Positions 45,229 through 55,437 of a DNA stretch of 64,000 nt are shown piece after piece. The stretch lies in contig NZ_ANNI01000007.1 in the NCBI RefSeq assembly GCF_000466745.1, positions 62,001 to 126,000 on the forward strand, given 5' to 3'. Position numbers and translations under genes: made by a program. This stretch comes from Campylobacter concisus ATCC 51562. GTDB lineage: Bacteria; Campylobacterota; Campylobacteria; Campylobacterales; Campylobacteraceae. The notes under the pieces were generated by a model. The model was not told the origin of the DNA. It made no database searches and was given only the letters and a program-made list of their open reading frames with translations. How positions within the stretch are numbered: the first letter of the stretch is position 1; every line of letters starts with the position of its first letter.

Positions 45229-46185
45229 TCAATTTTTCTTAAAAAATCTCAAAATTTTTGCTTGAAGTTTAAACTGATCTGAAAGCTCCATTATCGGATA
45301 AGCTCCAGCATATTTTTTGCCACCAGGCAGGTCTTTGCTAACGCCTCCACGTGCTGCTATCTGCGCGAAGTCGCCCACTTTTACATGACCGGCTGAGCCG
45401 CTTTGTCCGCCCATTACGACGTTTCTACCTAGCACAGTTGAGCCAGCAAGACCAGTTTGTGAGACTATTAGGCAGCCATTTCCAAGCTCGCAGTTGTGGC
45501 CTATTTGAACGAGATTATCTATCTTTGTGTAGTTTGCGATCATTGTGCTTTCAAAAACGCCACGATCTATCGTCGTGCAAGCGCCGATCTCGACATAATC
45601 GCCTAAAACAACATTGCCATTATGATAAATTTTTACATGCTCGCCAGTTTTTGTATGTGCATAACCAAAGCCATCGCTTCCGATCACACAGTTTGCCAGC
45701 AGATGACACTCGTTACCGATGACGCAGTCGTTGTAGATGACGACATTTGGATGGATGATGCAGTTTTTACCGATAGTTACGTTATCGCCCAAAAATGCCC
45801 CAGCCATGACTACCGTATTTTCGCCCACACTCACATTTGAGCCTATGTAGACATTTGGCATAATCTTTGCACTCTTAGCGATATTTGATGGCTTTGGCTC
45901 GCAAAAAAGTGGCTTAGCATAATCTTTACTGAGCAAGGCAAATGCAAGGTGCGGATTATCACACACAAGTGCGACCATACCAGCTGGCACCAAGTCTAAA
46001 AGCGATTTTGTCACCAAGATGGCTCCAGCATTTGAGTTGCTTATAAATTTAGCATTTTTCTCACCATCGCAGTATGTTAGCTCAGCTTTATTTGCATTTT
46101 TTAAAGAATTTAAGGCAAAAATTTCTATATCTTCTCCGCTAAAAGTAGCATTTACTTTTGAGGCTATTTCACTTAGTTTCATCAT
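45229..46185 (-). CDS. lpxD: LpxD, UDP-3-O-acyl-glucosamine N-acyltransferase
   Basis: The 318-residue acyltransferase adds the N-linked acyl chain in lipid A synthesis. After an N-terminal uridine-binding domain, it has a left-handed beta-helix of hexapeptide repeats (VYIGSNVSVGENTVV, AFLGDNVTIGKNC). The catalytic His lies in the DGFGYAHTK...KIYHNGNV region, and GRNVVMGGQSGSAGHVKVGD is typical. Its ATGATG overlaps the ilvN stop. It corresponds to Cj0576. Confidence 0.95.
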   Translation of the reverse strand: MMKLSEIASKVNATFSGEDIEIFALNSLKNANKAELTYCDGEKNAKFISNSNAGAILVTKSLLDLVPAGMVALVCDNPHLAFALLSKDYAKPLFCEPKPSNIAKSAKIMPNVYIGSNVSVGENTVVMAGAFLGDNVTIGKNCIIHPNVVIYNDCVIGNECHLLANCVIGSDGFGYAHTKTGEHVKIYHNGNVVLGDYVEIGACTTIDRGVFESTMIANYTKIDNLVQIGHNCELGNGCLIVSQTGLAGSTVLGRNVVMGGQSGSAGHVKVGDFAQIAARGGVSKDLPGGKKYAGAYPIMELSDQFKLQAKILRFFKKN

Positions 46186-46652
46186 ATATCCATTATCACA
46201 GATCCGCCGCGTACGACGTCAACTGGGTTAAATTTCTTTATTGATTTTAAAAAGCTCTCGATCCTACTCGCATCGTCAGCCACCATGACAACGATATAGT
46301 TTTCATTTGTGTTTGTCACGATACCGTTGTATGCCTTTAGTATCGCTTCAAGGCCAGCAAAATTTTCACCAAGCGGAATTTTCACAAGAGCCATCTCTTT
46401 TTCGACAAATTCGCCACTTTCTATGACCTTATACGTTGGTATGAGCTTGTGAAGCTGTTTTACAATCTGCTCTAAAACTCTCTCGTCGCCACTTGTTACG
46501 ATACTTAGCCTTGAGAAGTTGCTCTCAGGTATCGGAGCAACGGTTAGCGTATCGATATTGTAGCCCCTGCCCGCAAAAAGCCCAGAAATTCTAGCCAAAA
46601 CACCATGTTCATTTAAAACTATAACTGATATCGTTCTTCTTATACTGCTCAT
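46182..46652 (-). CDS. ilvN: Acetolactate synthase, regulatory small subunit
   Basis: The 156-residue protein has an N-terminal ACT domain (ISVIVLNEHGVLARISGLFAGRGYNID) that binds valine, and a C-terminal activation region. It gives feedback control to IlvB. It overlaps ilvB and lpxD by four bases each. In C. jejuni it is called ilvH (Cj0575). Confidence 0.95.
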   Translation of the reverse strand: MSSIRRTISVIVLNEHGVLARISGLFAGRGYNIDTLTVAPIPESNFSRLSIVTSGDERVLEQIVKQLHKLIPTYKVIESGEFVEKEMALVKIPLGENFAGLEAILKAYNGIVTNTNENYIVVMVADDASRIESFLKSIKKFNPVDVVRGGSVIMDI

Positions 46653-48349
46653 TTTTCTTCCTTGCTCTTTAATATCATATTATAAATCGCAGCCCCTGCT
46701 GGAACCATAGGAAGCACGTCCTCAAAGCGGTCGATCCTAACGTCGATCATCGCTGATTTCTTGCTATCGATCGCTTCTTTTAAAGCCTTTCTAAACTCAT
46801 CCTTACTCTTGCAAACAAAGCCAACTCCGCCAAATCCTTCAGCGATCTTTACAAAATCAGGCTGCAAGCTAAGATCAGTCGATGAGTAGCGTTTTTCATA
46901 GAAAAATGTCTGCCACTGACGAACCATGCCTAAGAAGTTGTTATTTAAAATGATGTTTATAACGGGCATATTTATCTCATGAGCAGTCATTAATTCTTGG
47001 ATATTCATAAGTATTGAGCCATCGCCTGTAAAATTTATAACAAGATTTTCTGGTTTTGCACATTTTGCGCCGATCGCTGCAGGGAGGCCAAATCCCATTG
47101 TGCCAAGTCCACCACTTGTGACAAGCTGTCTTGCTCGGTTAAACGGATAAAACTGCGCCACCCACATTTGGTGCTGACCGACGTCTGTTGAGATTATCGC
47201 ATCAGCTCCTGCTATCTTTGCTGTCTCTTCGATAACCCATTGCGGTTTTAAGACCTTGTCGCTATCTGTGTAGCCAAGTGGATTTAGTTTAGAATATCTA
47301 TCTAAAATTTCTCTCCAAGGTGCGTAGTTTTCAGGCTTTGAATTGACTTCGTCATAAAGCTCAGTTAGCACGTTTGTAAGATCGCCAACAATCGGATAGT
47401 GGGCATTTATGATCTTTGAGATAGAGCTTGGATCGATATCGATGTGAATTATCTTTGCATGTTTGGCAAACTCATCCGTCCTGCCAGTGATCCTGTCACA
47501 AAACCTAGCTCCAAGTGATATAAGAAGGTCGCACTCGCTAAGTGCCATATTTGAAGCGTAGCTGCCATGCATGCCTGCCATGCCTAAATTTAGCTCATCT
47601 TTTGCATCAAGCACACCAAGAGCCATCAGCGTCTCAACCGCTGGAATGCCAGTTTTTTTCATAAATTTACGGATGATCTCGCTTGCATTTGATGCAACAG
47701 CACCGCCGCCGATGTATAGAAGCGGCCTTTTAGCTTCATTTATCGCAACTGCTGCTTTTTTTATCTGTTTTGAGTTGCCCTTATAGGTTGGCTTGTAGCT
47801 TGGGATAGAAATTTCCTTTGGATAGACAAAGTCACCAAGTCTTGATGTGATATTTTTTGGGATATCGATATGAACTGGTCCTGGACGGCCTGATCTTGCG
47901 ATGTAAAAGGCCTCTTTTATGATGCGAGGTAGCTCTTCAACGCTATTAACTAAAAAGTTATGCTTAACACAGGGGCGTGAAATGCCGACCGCATCGATCT
48001 CTTGAAAAGCATCTGTGCCGATCATAAATGTTGGTACTTGACCGCTTATAAGCACGATCGGTATGCTGTCGCTATAAGCTGTTGCAAGGCCTGTGACTGC
48101 ATTTGTAAAGCCAGGGCCACTAGTCACAAAAGCAACGCCAACTTTACCACTAACTCTAGCGTATCCATCGGCCGCATGAACGGCCGCTTGCTCGTGGCGA
48201 ACCAAAACGTGTTTAAAATAAGTCTGCTTATATGTTTCGTCGTAGATATTTAAAGCTGCACCGCCAGGATAGCCAAAAACTATCTCAACACCCTCTTCGT
48301 GCAAGGCCTCGCTTATCATCTGTGAACCAGAAATCTGTTTTATCATCAC
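46649..48349 (-). CDS. ilvB: Acetolactate synthase, large subunit
   Basis: The 566-residue TPP enzyme starts branched-chain amino acid synthesis. Motifs: FGYPGGAALNIYDE with the catalytic Glu in VRHEQAAVHAADGYAR, TSGPGFTNAVTG, and the TPP site GDGSILMNIQELMTA...NIILNNN. Length is normal. It heads the run ilvB-ilvN-lpxD behind a TATAAT box. In C. jejuni the gene is ilvI (Cj0574). Confidence 0.96.
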   Translation of the reverse strand: MMIKQISGSQMISEALHEEGVEIVFGYPGGAALNIYDETYKQTYFKHVLVRHEQAAVHAADGYARVSGKVGVAFVTSGPGFTNAVTGLATAYSDSIPIVLISGQVPTFMIGTDAFQEIDAVGISRPCVKHNFLVNSVEELPRIIKEAFYIARSGRPGPVHIDIPKNITSRLGDFVYPKEISIPSYKPTYKGNSKQIKKAAVAINEAKRPLLYIGGGAVASNASEIIRKFMKKTGIPAVETLMALGVLDAKDELNLGMAGMHGSYASNMALSECDLLISLGARFCDRITGRTDEFAKHAKIIHIDIDPSSISKIINAHYPIVGDLTNVLTELYDEVNSKPENYAPWREILDRYSKLNPLGYTDSDKVLKPQWVIEETAKIAGADAIISTDVGQHQMWVAQFYPFNRARQLVTSGGLGTMGFGLPAAIGAKCAKPENLVINFTGDGSILMNIQELMTAHEINMPVINIILNNNFLGMVRQWQTFFYEKRYSSTDLSLQPDFVKIAEGFGGVGFVCKSKDEFRKALKEAIDSKKSAMIDVRIDRFEDVLPMVPAGAAIYNMILKSKEEK

Positions 48350-48376
48350 TTTAGCCTTTTGATAAATTTATCGCAG

Positions 48377-48382
48377 ATTATA
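48377..48382 (-). promoter_or_regulatory. -10 box of ilvB-ilvN-lpxD
   Basis: Minus-strand TATAAT (in GGGATATAATCTGCG) lies 28 bases before the ilvB ATG; the transcript leader would be about 20 bases, too short for a peptide attenuator. Confidence 0.5.
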
Positions 48383-48580
48383 TCCCAAAGCATTTTAAAT
48401 CCATTTTAACTTTCTAGCGAATTTTAGGTATTGCTTTGATTTTCTTGAAAAATTTTTAACTAGCTTAGAAGAATAATACAAAATATTTTACATAAAATTA
48501 AACATATTATTTTTAGTAGAATTGATAAATTTAAGTGAGCAAAGACTATAAAATTTTAAGAGCTAAAACTCATTTGCATA

Positions 48581-48622
48581 AATTTTAGGTTTTAATCTTT
48601 TGAATAAAATAAGCCTAAAATT
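48581..48622 (-). terminator. Possible terminator of the aroG-selU run
   Basis: AATTTTAGG and CCTAAAATT pair over nine bases around a 24-base loop, overlapping the selU stop. No clear U-tract follows, so this is a weak candidate. Confidence 0.3.
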
Positions 48623-49622
48623 TTGCTTCATTTTTTATATTATTTAGCTTTTTAACGGCCTCGTCAAAGTTATCAGAATTTATGAAAACATTAATATTTT
48701 CATTTTTCTTATAGACTTTATCGTAGTATTTTGTGAGTAAAATTTCAGCTACTTTAGCAATGTCATTTTCATTAAATTTAGCCACAGCTTCATCTCTAGC
48801 TTTTTTATCGATAAATGGTGAAATTTTCTTCATACACTCGTCAAAAAAAGCTTTATCCACACTTTTATAGTCATCTACTATACAAGAAATTCTTTTTTCC
48901 AAACTTGCGCTCACTTCGACATTTATACCATTTCGCATCGCCTCATAAAGACTTTTTGGCAAGCTTAATGAGCCTATTCTTCTACTCTCTCCCTCAATAA
49001 AGCAAATTTTATCTTTTAGCGTTATGAGCTTTTCAAACAACGCATCTTCAAAGCTTTTTTGGCTTGGCTGCGCGCCATTTATCGCTCCAAAGACAGATCC
49101 TAAATGATTTGCCATAGCTTCAAGGTCTATTGATGGACTTAGAGCCCTTATGAGCTTACTTTTGTAGCAGCCAGTATTTCCAAAAAGAGTGATAAATTTT
49201 GTGCTCAAAGGTCGATTTAGAAATTCTAAAACGTGATTTCTATAAGCTTTATAGCCACCACTAAGCCTAAAAACCCTATATCCTATCATGCTAAGCACAT
49301 AGCCAACAGAATTTGATCTAAGCCCACCTTTAGCGCAGTAGATACCAATAGCTGAACCAACCTTGGCTCTTTTATAAACCTCATCAATGATATTTTGTAA
49401 ATTTTTGCAGATATATTTTGCACCAAGACTCTTTGCTAGGGATCTATCGCTTTTATAGAGCGTGCCTACCTTTTTATGTTCCGCATCATTTAAAGCATAT
49501 AAATTTATGGCATCTTTTATGTATGAATATAAAAATTCATGTGGTGATCTTGCGTCTATTAAGATTTCAAAAGAGCTTCTTTTCTCTAGCCACTGCTCTA
49601 CATCAAGCTCAAATAACGGCAC
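48615..49622 (-). CDS. selU: tRNA 2-selenouridine synthase (SelU/MnmH)
   Basis: The 335-residue protein has an N-terminal rhodanese domain with the catalytic Cys in GIYCAKGGLRS (C96) and a P-loop domain from about residue 140. It would replace sulfur by selenium at the wobble 2-thiouridine of tRNAs, via geranylated intermediates. The Walker A reads GNTGCYKS (148-155), where Tyr153 takes the place of the usual invariant Gly. Activity is therefore a little uncertain. It overlaps the HIT gene by 14 bases. It corresponds to Cj0500. Confidence 0.85.
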   Translation of the reverse strand: MPLFELDVEQWLEKRSSFEILIDARSPHEFLYSYIKDAINLYALNDAEHKKVGTLYKSDRSLAKSLGAKYICKNLQNIIDEVYKRAKVGSAIGIYCAKGGLRSNSVGYVLSMIGYRVFRLSGGYKAYRNHVLEFLNRPLSTKFITLFGNTGCYKSKLIRALSPSIDLEAMANHLGSVFGAINGAQPSQKSFEDALFEKLITLKDKICFIEGESRRIGSLSLPKSLYEAMRNGINVEVSASLEKRISCIVDDYKSVDKAFFDECMKKISPFIDKKARDEAVAKFNENDIAKVAEILLTKYYDKVYKKNENINVFINSDNFDEAVKKLNNIKNEAKF

Positions 49623-50091
49623 TAAATGCCTTTTTTAGTTTCTCAAAAAGCGGATGAAATGGTGTGCCATTTACTCTCACATCAGAGATGGTGGTTATAA
49701 AATTTGTATCCCCACTCCACCTTGGCACAAGGTGATAATGCACGTGCTCAGCTATGCCAGCTCCTGCAGCCTTGCCTAAATTCATACCTATATTTACGCC
49801 ATTAGCATAAAGCTCTTTTTTTAAAATTTCAACTCCAAGCCTTACAAATTTACTCATCTCAAACCAAGTCTGCTCATCAAGCTCTTCGATCTTGTCGGTA
49901 TGCTGATTTGGTATTATCATAAAATGACCTGGAGAATACGGATATAAATTCATAATCCCAAAACAATGTTTAGCTCGAAAAAGCACACCATTTTTATCAT
50001 CATCATCTGAGTTTATAACGTCACAAAAAACACAGCTATCTTTTTTAGCGCTAAAGTATTCGCTTCTCCAAGGGGCACAAAGGTGCTGCAT
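49609..50091 (-). CDS. HIT-family nucleotide hydrolase/phosphorylase
   Basis: The 160-residue protein begins HLCAPWRSEYF, the start of Ap4A-phosphorylase-like HIT proteins, with CVFCDVI (possible zinc site) and the catalytic triad HVHYHLVPRW near residue 117. It likely acts on dinucleoside polyphosphates or related nucleotides. It overlaps trpC by one base. It corresponds to Cj0499. Confidence 0.92.
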   Translation of the reverse strand: MQHLCAPWRSEYFSAKKDSCVFCDVINSDDDDKNGVLFRAKHCFGIMNLYPYSPGHFMIIPNQHTDKIEELDEQTWFEMSKFVRLGVEILKKELYANGVNIGMNLGKAAGAGIAEHVHYHLVPRWSGDTNFITTISDVRVNGTPFHPLFEKLKKAFSAVI

Positions 50092-50876
50092 TACTCGCCC
50101 TCCTTTATCTTTTTGACGGCATTTTTTATATCATCTTGTCTCATAAAATGCTCTCCTATCAAGAAGGCATCAACGCCTATTTTACTTAGCTCTCTAAGCT
50201 GTTCATGCTCGTAAAGCCCGCTTTCAGCGACTATTATCTTGCCATTTGGCAAAAGTGGTATTAGCTTTTCGCAAAGGCTCATATCCATCGTAAAATTATC
50301 TAAATTTCTGTGATTTATGCCTATTATATTTGCTCCTGCAAAGATAGCCTTTTTCACATCACTCGCGTCGTGAGTTTCAACCAAAACTTCAAGACCTAAA
50401 TGATGAGCGTAGTCTAAAAGCTCTTTTAGCTCGTTTTGAGTTAATGCTTTTGCGATAAGCAAGATAAAGTCTGCCCCATAAACAAGAGCTTCAAGAATTT
50501 GATACTTGTCAACGATAAAGTCTTTTCTAAGGATCGGCCTTGATGCGTAGCGACGAACCTGTGTGATGTACTCGATGTCGCCTTTAAACCAATGTGGTTC
50601 AGTCAAGATACTAAAAGCATTTGCGTATGGCTCGTATTCCTGAGCGATTTTTATAGGTTCAAAATCCTCTCTTATCACGCCTTTGCTAGGGCTTGCTTTT
50701 TTAATCTCAGCTATGATTTTTATCGGCTCATTTTGACTTGCTCTAAGTGCATTTAAAACATCTCTTGGCACATATGGATTGTACGCTAGCGAGCGACCAA
50801 GCCACTCCTCAGGGAAGTCTGCTTTTCTTTTTTCAAGATCATCTTTAGTCTTTTTTATTATCTCATCAAGTATCAT
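50091..50876 (-). CDS. trpC: Indole-3-glycerol phosphate synthase
   Basis: The 261-residue TIM-barrel enzyme closes the indole ring in tryptophan synthesis. Motifs: [18 protein letters not shown] (about 54), [21 protein letters not shown], and [19 protein letters not shown]. It stands alone, without other trp genes, inside a run of unrelated genes. It overlaps the TPR gene by four bases. It corresponds to Cj0498. Confidence 0.95.
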   Translation of the reverse strand: MILDEIIKKTKDDLEKRKADFPEEWLGRSLAYNPYVPRDVLNALRASQNEPIKIIAEIKKASPSKGVIREDFEPIKIAQEYEPYANAFSILTEPHWFKGDIEYITQVRRYASRPILRKDFIVDKYQILEALVYGADFILLIAKALTQNELKELLDYAHHLGLEVLVETHDASDVKKAIFAGANIIGINHRNLDNFTMDMSLCEKLIPLLPNGKIIVAESGLYEHEQLRELSKIGVDAFLIGEHFMRQDDIKNAVKKIKEGE

Positions 50877-52138
50877 TTTTTAAGCCTTTTGTTTAAATTT
50901 ATTATGCAGCGCTCGATTAGATGCAAGTGCTCTTTTGCCTCTTTTGAAGCCTTAAAATCAACATCTTTCATTGCATGCTGCATAATGCCCTTTGCCTTTT
51001 TGCACTCACCAAGCTTAAAATATCCCCACGCTAGCGAATCCTCATAATAAGGCGACTCAGGCGAGATGGCAAGTGCCTTTTGCACAAGCTCTATGCCTTT
51101 TCTGGGATCGATGTCATGGTCTATCAGCAAGTAGCCATAATAGTTAAAAAACATATCATTTTCTAGCTTTGGCACGCTAGCTTCAAATTTATCTAAAATT
51201 TCAGCCATTTTTTGTTCATTCAAACTATCTTTATTCATCTCGTATTCGTAAATCGCGGCTTTTGCTAAAAAATTTAAATCCCTGCTATCGTTATAAATTT
51301 TAACAGCAAGTATGTATGCGTCACCAAAATTACTAGTCGCCGCATAAAGATCCATAAGTGCCACATCGTTGTAGCTATATTTTTTTAAAATTTCAATTGC
51401 TGCTTTGTAATTTTTATCATAGATAAAAAACTGCACGATCTTATCAATATACGAAGTGTCGTGACTTAGCTCATAGAGCTCCTCAAAGAGTTCGATCACC
51501 TTTGGGAAATTTCTTTGCTGGGAGTAAATTTCAGCCAAAAGCTCGCAAGTCTTTAGCGTGCAGCCTTGTTCATCTCTAAATTTTTCAAGATATTTTGTAG
51601 CGTCTTTTATCTTATCCATGCGATTTATCAAAATATCAACAATACGGAGCAAATTTTCTTCTTCTTGCTTTAGTGAGTATGCCTCTTCAAAGTATTTTAG
51701 AGCAGTCGTTGTTTCATTTTGCATCATACAAATTGTGCCAAGCATGAGTAAATTTTGAGCATTTGGTTCTTTTGTAGCAAGCTCTTGCATTAAGCTTTTA
51801 GCCTCATTTAGCTTTGAAAGATTTACTAAATTTGCCACCTTTATACGGATAAAATCGCTGTCGTCTTTTAAGCTTTTTTCGCCTTCATTTATCAAAGCGT
51901 CTAAATTTTCATTTTTTGTAGCAAAGGCGAGTTTGATCGCCTCTTTTAAATAAGCTTTTTGATTTGTATCTTTAAAAATGTTTGAGTAAGCTTGAATGCT
52001 AGCATTCACATCTCCGCTATCTTGAAACAATAAAGCCTGCATTAGACGTAAATTTATACTTTTATTATCGTCAGCCAAAAGTAGTTGCGAGTTAAAAAAT
52101 ACGCTCATAAAAAATACTAAAATTTTACGCCAATGCAT
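50873..52138 (-). CDS. Secreted TPR-repeat protein
   Basis: The 421-residue protein has a signal peptide ([19 protein letters not shown]) and then tetratricopeptide-type helices throughout (for example [24 protein letters not shown] and [30 protein letters not shown] patterns), suggesting a periplasmic protein-binding scaffold. The C. jejuni counterpart (Cj0497) is called a lipoprotein, but no lipobox Cys is visible here. It overlaps the YkgJ-type gene by 22 bases. Role unknown. Confidence 0.82.
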   Translation of the reverse strand: MHWRKILVFFMSVFFNSQLLLADDNKSINLRLMQALLFQDSGDVNASIQAYSNIFKDTNQKAYLKEAIKLAFATKNENLDALINEGEKSLKDDSDFIRIKVANLVNLSKLNEAKSLMQELATKEPNAQNLLMLGTICMMQNETTTALKYFEEAYSLKQEEENLLRIVDILINRMDKIKDATKYLEKFRDEQGCTLKTCELLAEIYSQQRNFPKVIELFEELYELSHDTSYIDKIVQFFIYDKNYKAAIEILKKYSYNDVALMDLYAATSNFGDAYILAVKIYNDSRDLNFLAKAAIYEYEMNKDSLNEQKMAEILDKFEASVPKLENDMFFNYYGYLLIDHDIDPRKGIELVQKALAISPESPYYEDSLAWGYFKLGECKKAKGIMQHAMKDVDFKASKEAKEHLHLIERCIINLNKRLKK

Positions 52139-52482
52139 TCTGCTTTTAGCTCCTTTAAATTTTTTTTAAAATAATTCCAAAATGGAAAAGTCCTACATTG
52201 CTGTGGCCTTAGCTCATAAACCGAGCAGTTTTTATTTTTTTCATCAAAAAATACACAAGCAAAGCCATCTTCATAAGGCTTCTCTTTTATGCTACACCTT
52301 AGCCCAACTCTTATTAAAAACTGCTTTTCAAACTCATCTTTACTCATATGAAATGCGGTGCAAAATTTTGAAATTTCTTCTTCATTTATCCAAATGTAGC
52401 CACTCTCTCCCGTGCAACACTTACCGCCACAGCTCTCGCAAAAGCTGGCATCAAACTCATAGCTAAAGCCTTGCACTCTCAC
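52117..52482 (-). CDS. YkgJ-family cysteine-cluster protein
   Basis: The 121-residue protein has eight conserved cysteines in the YkgJ/FliB-like zinc- or iron-chelating pattern: FCESCGGKCCTG (about residue 15), CSIKEK, FACVFFD...CSVYELRPQQCRTFPFW. Family function is not established. It overlaps the methyltransferase gene by four bases. It corresponds to Cj0496. Confidence 0.88.
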   Translation of the reverse strand: MRVQGFSYEFDASFCESCGGKCCTGESGYIWINEEEISKFCTAFHMSKDEFEKQFLIRVGLRCSIKEKPYEDGFACVFFDEKNKNCSVYELRPQQCRTFPFWNYFKKNLKELKAECIGVKF

Positions 52483-53186
52483 GCTAGCTCCTGATAATCA
52501 ACGCTCTTTGTATCAGCTTTTTTAAAAATTTCAATCGCCTCTTTTGTATGCGAGCCATTTTCACTCATCACTAAAGGCGGCAAAATTTTTAGCTTTGAGT
52601 TTGAATTATTTCTCACCTCAAACAAGGCTAAATTTGCTGGTTTATCAGCCTTTGTATGAATAAATTTTAGGCTTACTAAATTTAGCTTAAACTCTTTTAG
52701 ACACGCTACAATCTGACTAAGATCATCAGGTGCGTAGCAAAAAAATGCCCTTTTGTGAGGCTTTAAATTTATACTTATGCCTTTTATAAAGTCTTTTAAA
52801 CTTAAAGAGCTTGTGTATCTACTAGCCTTTATATGCTCATCTTCGCTTTGTTTCGCACCCTCGTGATAAAATGGCGGATTTGATACGATGAGGTCAAATT
52901 TCTCACTATCTTTAAAATCTGCAAAATTAGCATTTATAATTTCTGCCTCCAAGCCGTTCTTACTGGCATTAAATTTAGAAATTTCACCATTTATTTGTAA
53001 GATATCAAGCAAGCTTAGGCTGGAATTTTTAAAGTCACGTTTAAGCAAAAGCCCAAGTATCCCGCACCCTGCGCCAACGTCTAAAATTCTGCCTGAAAAA
53101 TTTTTCAAACTTGAGCTTATAAAATCATAAAGTACCAGCGTATCGCTATTGTAGCGATAGCCACTTTTTAGCTGAGCCAAGATCAT
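52479..53186 (-). CDS. N6-adenine-type methyltransferase (TrmN6-like)
   Basis: The 235-residue protein begins with GYRYNSDTLVLYDFI, the start of tRNA1(Val) A37 N6-methyltransferases, followed by motif I LDVGAGCGILGLLLKR and the catalytic NPPFY (about 127). It probably methylates a tRNA or similar nucleic acid. It overlaps neighbours by four bases on each side. It corresponds to Cj0495. Confidence 0.85.
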   Translation of the reverse strand: MILAQLKSGYRYNSDTLVLYDFISSSLKNFSGRILDVGAGCGILGLLLKRDFKNSSLSLLDILQINGEISKFNASKNGLEAEIINANFADFKDSEKFDLIVSNPPFYHEGAKQSEDEHIKASRYTSSLSLKDFIKGISINLKPHKRAFFCYAPDDLSQIVACLKEFKLNLVSLKFIHTKADKPANLALFEVRNNSNSKLKILPPLVMSENGSHTKEAIEIFKKADTKSVDYQELA

Positions 53187-55435
53187 CTATAAACCTTGAT
53201 GATAAAGCCACGCGTGATATCTTTTACGATCACTTCGGAGCTAAAGCTGATCCTTGCAAAATCGCCAAATTCTTCTTTTATAAGCTCAGCTGCTGCCTTT
53301 GCGCGCTCTTTGCCAACGCCGTAATTTACATAGTTATTTAGTCTGCCAAGATCGTCTTTTTTGATGCTTTGAGCCACATTTGACGGGATGACAAAATTTT
53401 TCTTATCTACGATCGGAATTATCTCATAAAGGTAGTTTGAGTTAAATCTTTGCAAAAATTCGCTCACTCTATTCTTACACATCACGCTAATCTTATCTTT
53501 TGCGTCCATGTCATCACACTCAAGGCTGGAGATCAAAACTAGCTTTGTTGGCGTCTCTGGCTTAGTTGTCGCTTGCAAGATATTTTTTAAATTCACATTT
53601 TCATTTTCAAGCTCATCTTGTCTATTTAAATTTTGTTCGATATCTTTTTGAAGTTCGATGATCTTGGCATTTACCGGACTTCCTTTTACGCTAGATGAGC
53701 TAAGTTCGTTTATTTTAGAATTTAACCTCTCAATCGTCTTATTACTCTCGTTTAACTTATGTTTTGCACTCTCTAGCTCATTTTGTAAGCTTAGTAAATT
53801 TTTACCGCCACTTTTATTGCTATCAGCAAAAAGAGCTGATGTATCAGCTATCTTTTTTTGCAAAATATTTATTTGCTGACGCAAAATTTCATAATTTTGC
53901 ATATCGATCTTTAGCGTCCTTTTTTGAGCTTCTAGCTCACTTTGCTTTGCTGCTAGCATTTGGCTTGTTTGCGTGAGATTATTTTCCAGCTCTTTTATTT
54001 TTTCATCTTTTAAGTTTATCTTTGCACTTAAATTTTTAAACTCGCCGTCATTTAACCCAAGCTTTTGGGTCTGCAAAGAGATAGTTTGATTTTGCTCAAA
54101 CAAAGTTTTTAAAAATTTATTCGTCTTTGTATCAAGCGTCTTTAGCTCATCTCGTGCATTTTTAAGACTTTCTTCACTTAAATTTAGCTTTTTATTTAGC
54201 TCACTTAAACTTGTATTTGCATCTAAATTTTGCTTCTCTAGCTTTTTATTTATCAAATTTACCCGTTCAAGCTCTTTTTTAAGCGAGCTTATATTTTCAT
54301 TTGCGAGTTTATTTTCCTGCTCGCTTTTAAGATTTTTTTCTTTTAAATCATTAAAACTTTTATGAAGTGCCGCAAGAGAGGCATTTAGTTCTAAATTTTT
54401 ACCATTATAGTTTTCAACTGCCAAATCTTTTGAGTTTAAATTTTTCTTTATCTCATCAAGTTCATAAATTCTGTCTTTTAAGGCAGTCTTGCTTGACTCA
54501 AGAGCCTCCTCAAGATCAATTATCTTATTTGCCTTTTTTGAAAGCTCATCCTCCATAACGCTTTTTTGCGTCTCAAAGCCATCAGTTAGTGCATTTATCT
54601 CTTTTTCATAGCTAAATTTTTGTGTCTTAGTGTCACTCTTTGCTCGCTCAATCTCCTCTTTTAAAAGCAAAATTTCTTTTTTTTCGTTTTTATCTTTTTC
54701 ATTTTGAGTATTTTCATACTCTTTTATTAGTGCGTCTTTTTGAGTCAGTGTCGTATTTAGCTCTATATTTTGCTCTTTTAAAGCTGTGTAATTTGCCTCA
54801 GCTGCCTCTTTAAATTTAGCAAAATTTGCTTCGATATCTTTTACCTTACTTTCATCGCCATTTTTTGCCTCATTTATCGCATTTTCAAGGTCTATTATCT
54901 TTTTTTCATAGGCTTTTGAGCTCTCTATCATATCAGCTTGAGCTTCATTTAGTCGTTTTGTGAGAGTTTGTATATTTTCAAAGTGTTGCGCTTCAAGCTC
55001 GCCTAGCGTCTTTTGATTTTTCTCAACTATCTCATTTTTTTCATTTTCGATATTTTTTTTCATCTCTGAAATTTTGCTTATAAAGTCTAAATTTTTCTCG
55101 CTGATATCGACATTATCAGTAGCTAAAATTTTATTTTTTTTACTTAGCTCACGAACTTGTTCTTGAAGTTCGTTTACATCATTTGATAAATTTTGATCGT
55201 TCGTTTCAGTAAAATTTTGGATATAGCTTTTTGGAGTTATATATCCGCCATATTCGTAAAGATCGTCTTTGCTGATGTATTTTTGTCTCTCTTCTTCTGG
55301 CAAATTATCAAAATTTATAGAATAAATCGTTTGATTAGTATCTTTTGGCGCTTCATCTTCTTTTGGAGATTTAAAAAACGATAGGCAAAAGCCAACTATA
55401 AAACAAAAAATAGCTAGTAAAATTTTATTTATCAA
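53183..55435 (-). CDS. Large membrane-anchored coiled-coil protein
   Basis: The 750-residue protein has a single N-terminal membrane helix (LLAIFCFIVGFCLSFF, about 5-20), about 550 residues of nearly unbroken coiled coil (Glu/Lys/Leu/Asn-rich heptads from about 85 to 630), and a globular C-terminal domain (about 645-750) with two cysteines and the pattern NNYVNYGVGKERAKAAAELI, which recalls the OmpA-like peptidoglycan-binding fold. It would reach far into the periplasm. I do not recognise a named family. It overlaps the methyltransferase by four bases. Confidence 0.75.
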   Translation of the reverse strand: MINKILLAIFCFIVGFCLSFFKSPKEDEAPKDTNQTIYSINFDNLPEEERQKYISKDDLYEYGGYITPKSYIQNFTETNDQNLSNDVNELQEQVRELSKKNKILATDNVDISEKNLDFISKISEMKKNIENEKNEIVEKNQKTLGELEAQHFENIQTLTKRLNEAQADMIESSKAYEKKIIDLENAINEAKNGDESKVKDIEANFAKFKEAAEANYTALKEQNIELNTTLTQKDALIKEYENTQNEKDKNEKKEILLLKEEIERAKSDTKTQKFSYEKEINALTDGFETQKSVMEDELSKKANKIIDLEEALESSKTALKDRIYELDEIKKNLNSKDLAVENYNGKNLELNASLAALHKSFNDLKEKNLKSEQENKLANENISSLKKELERVNLINKKLEKQNLDANTSLSELNKKLNLSEESLKNARDELKTLDTKTNKFLKTLFEQNQTISLQTQKLGLNDGEFKNLSAKINLKDEKIKELENNLTQTSQMLAAKQSELEAQKRTLKIDMQNYEILRQQINILQKKIADTSALFADSNKSGGKNLLSLQNELESAKHKLNESNKTIERLNSKINELSSSSVKGSPVNAKIIELQKDIEQNLNRQDELENENVNLKNILQATTKPETPTKLVLISSLECDDMDAKDKISVMCKNRVSEFLQRFNSNYLYEIIPIVDKKNFVIPSNVAQSIKKDDLGRLNNYVNYGVGKERAKAAAELIKEEFGDFARISFSSEVIVKDITRGFIIKVYR

Positions 55436-55437
55436 GC

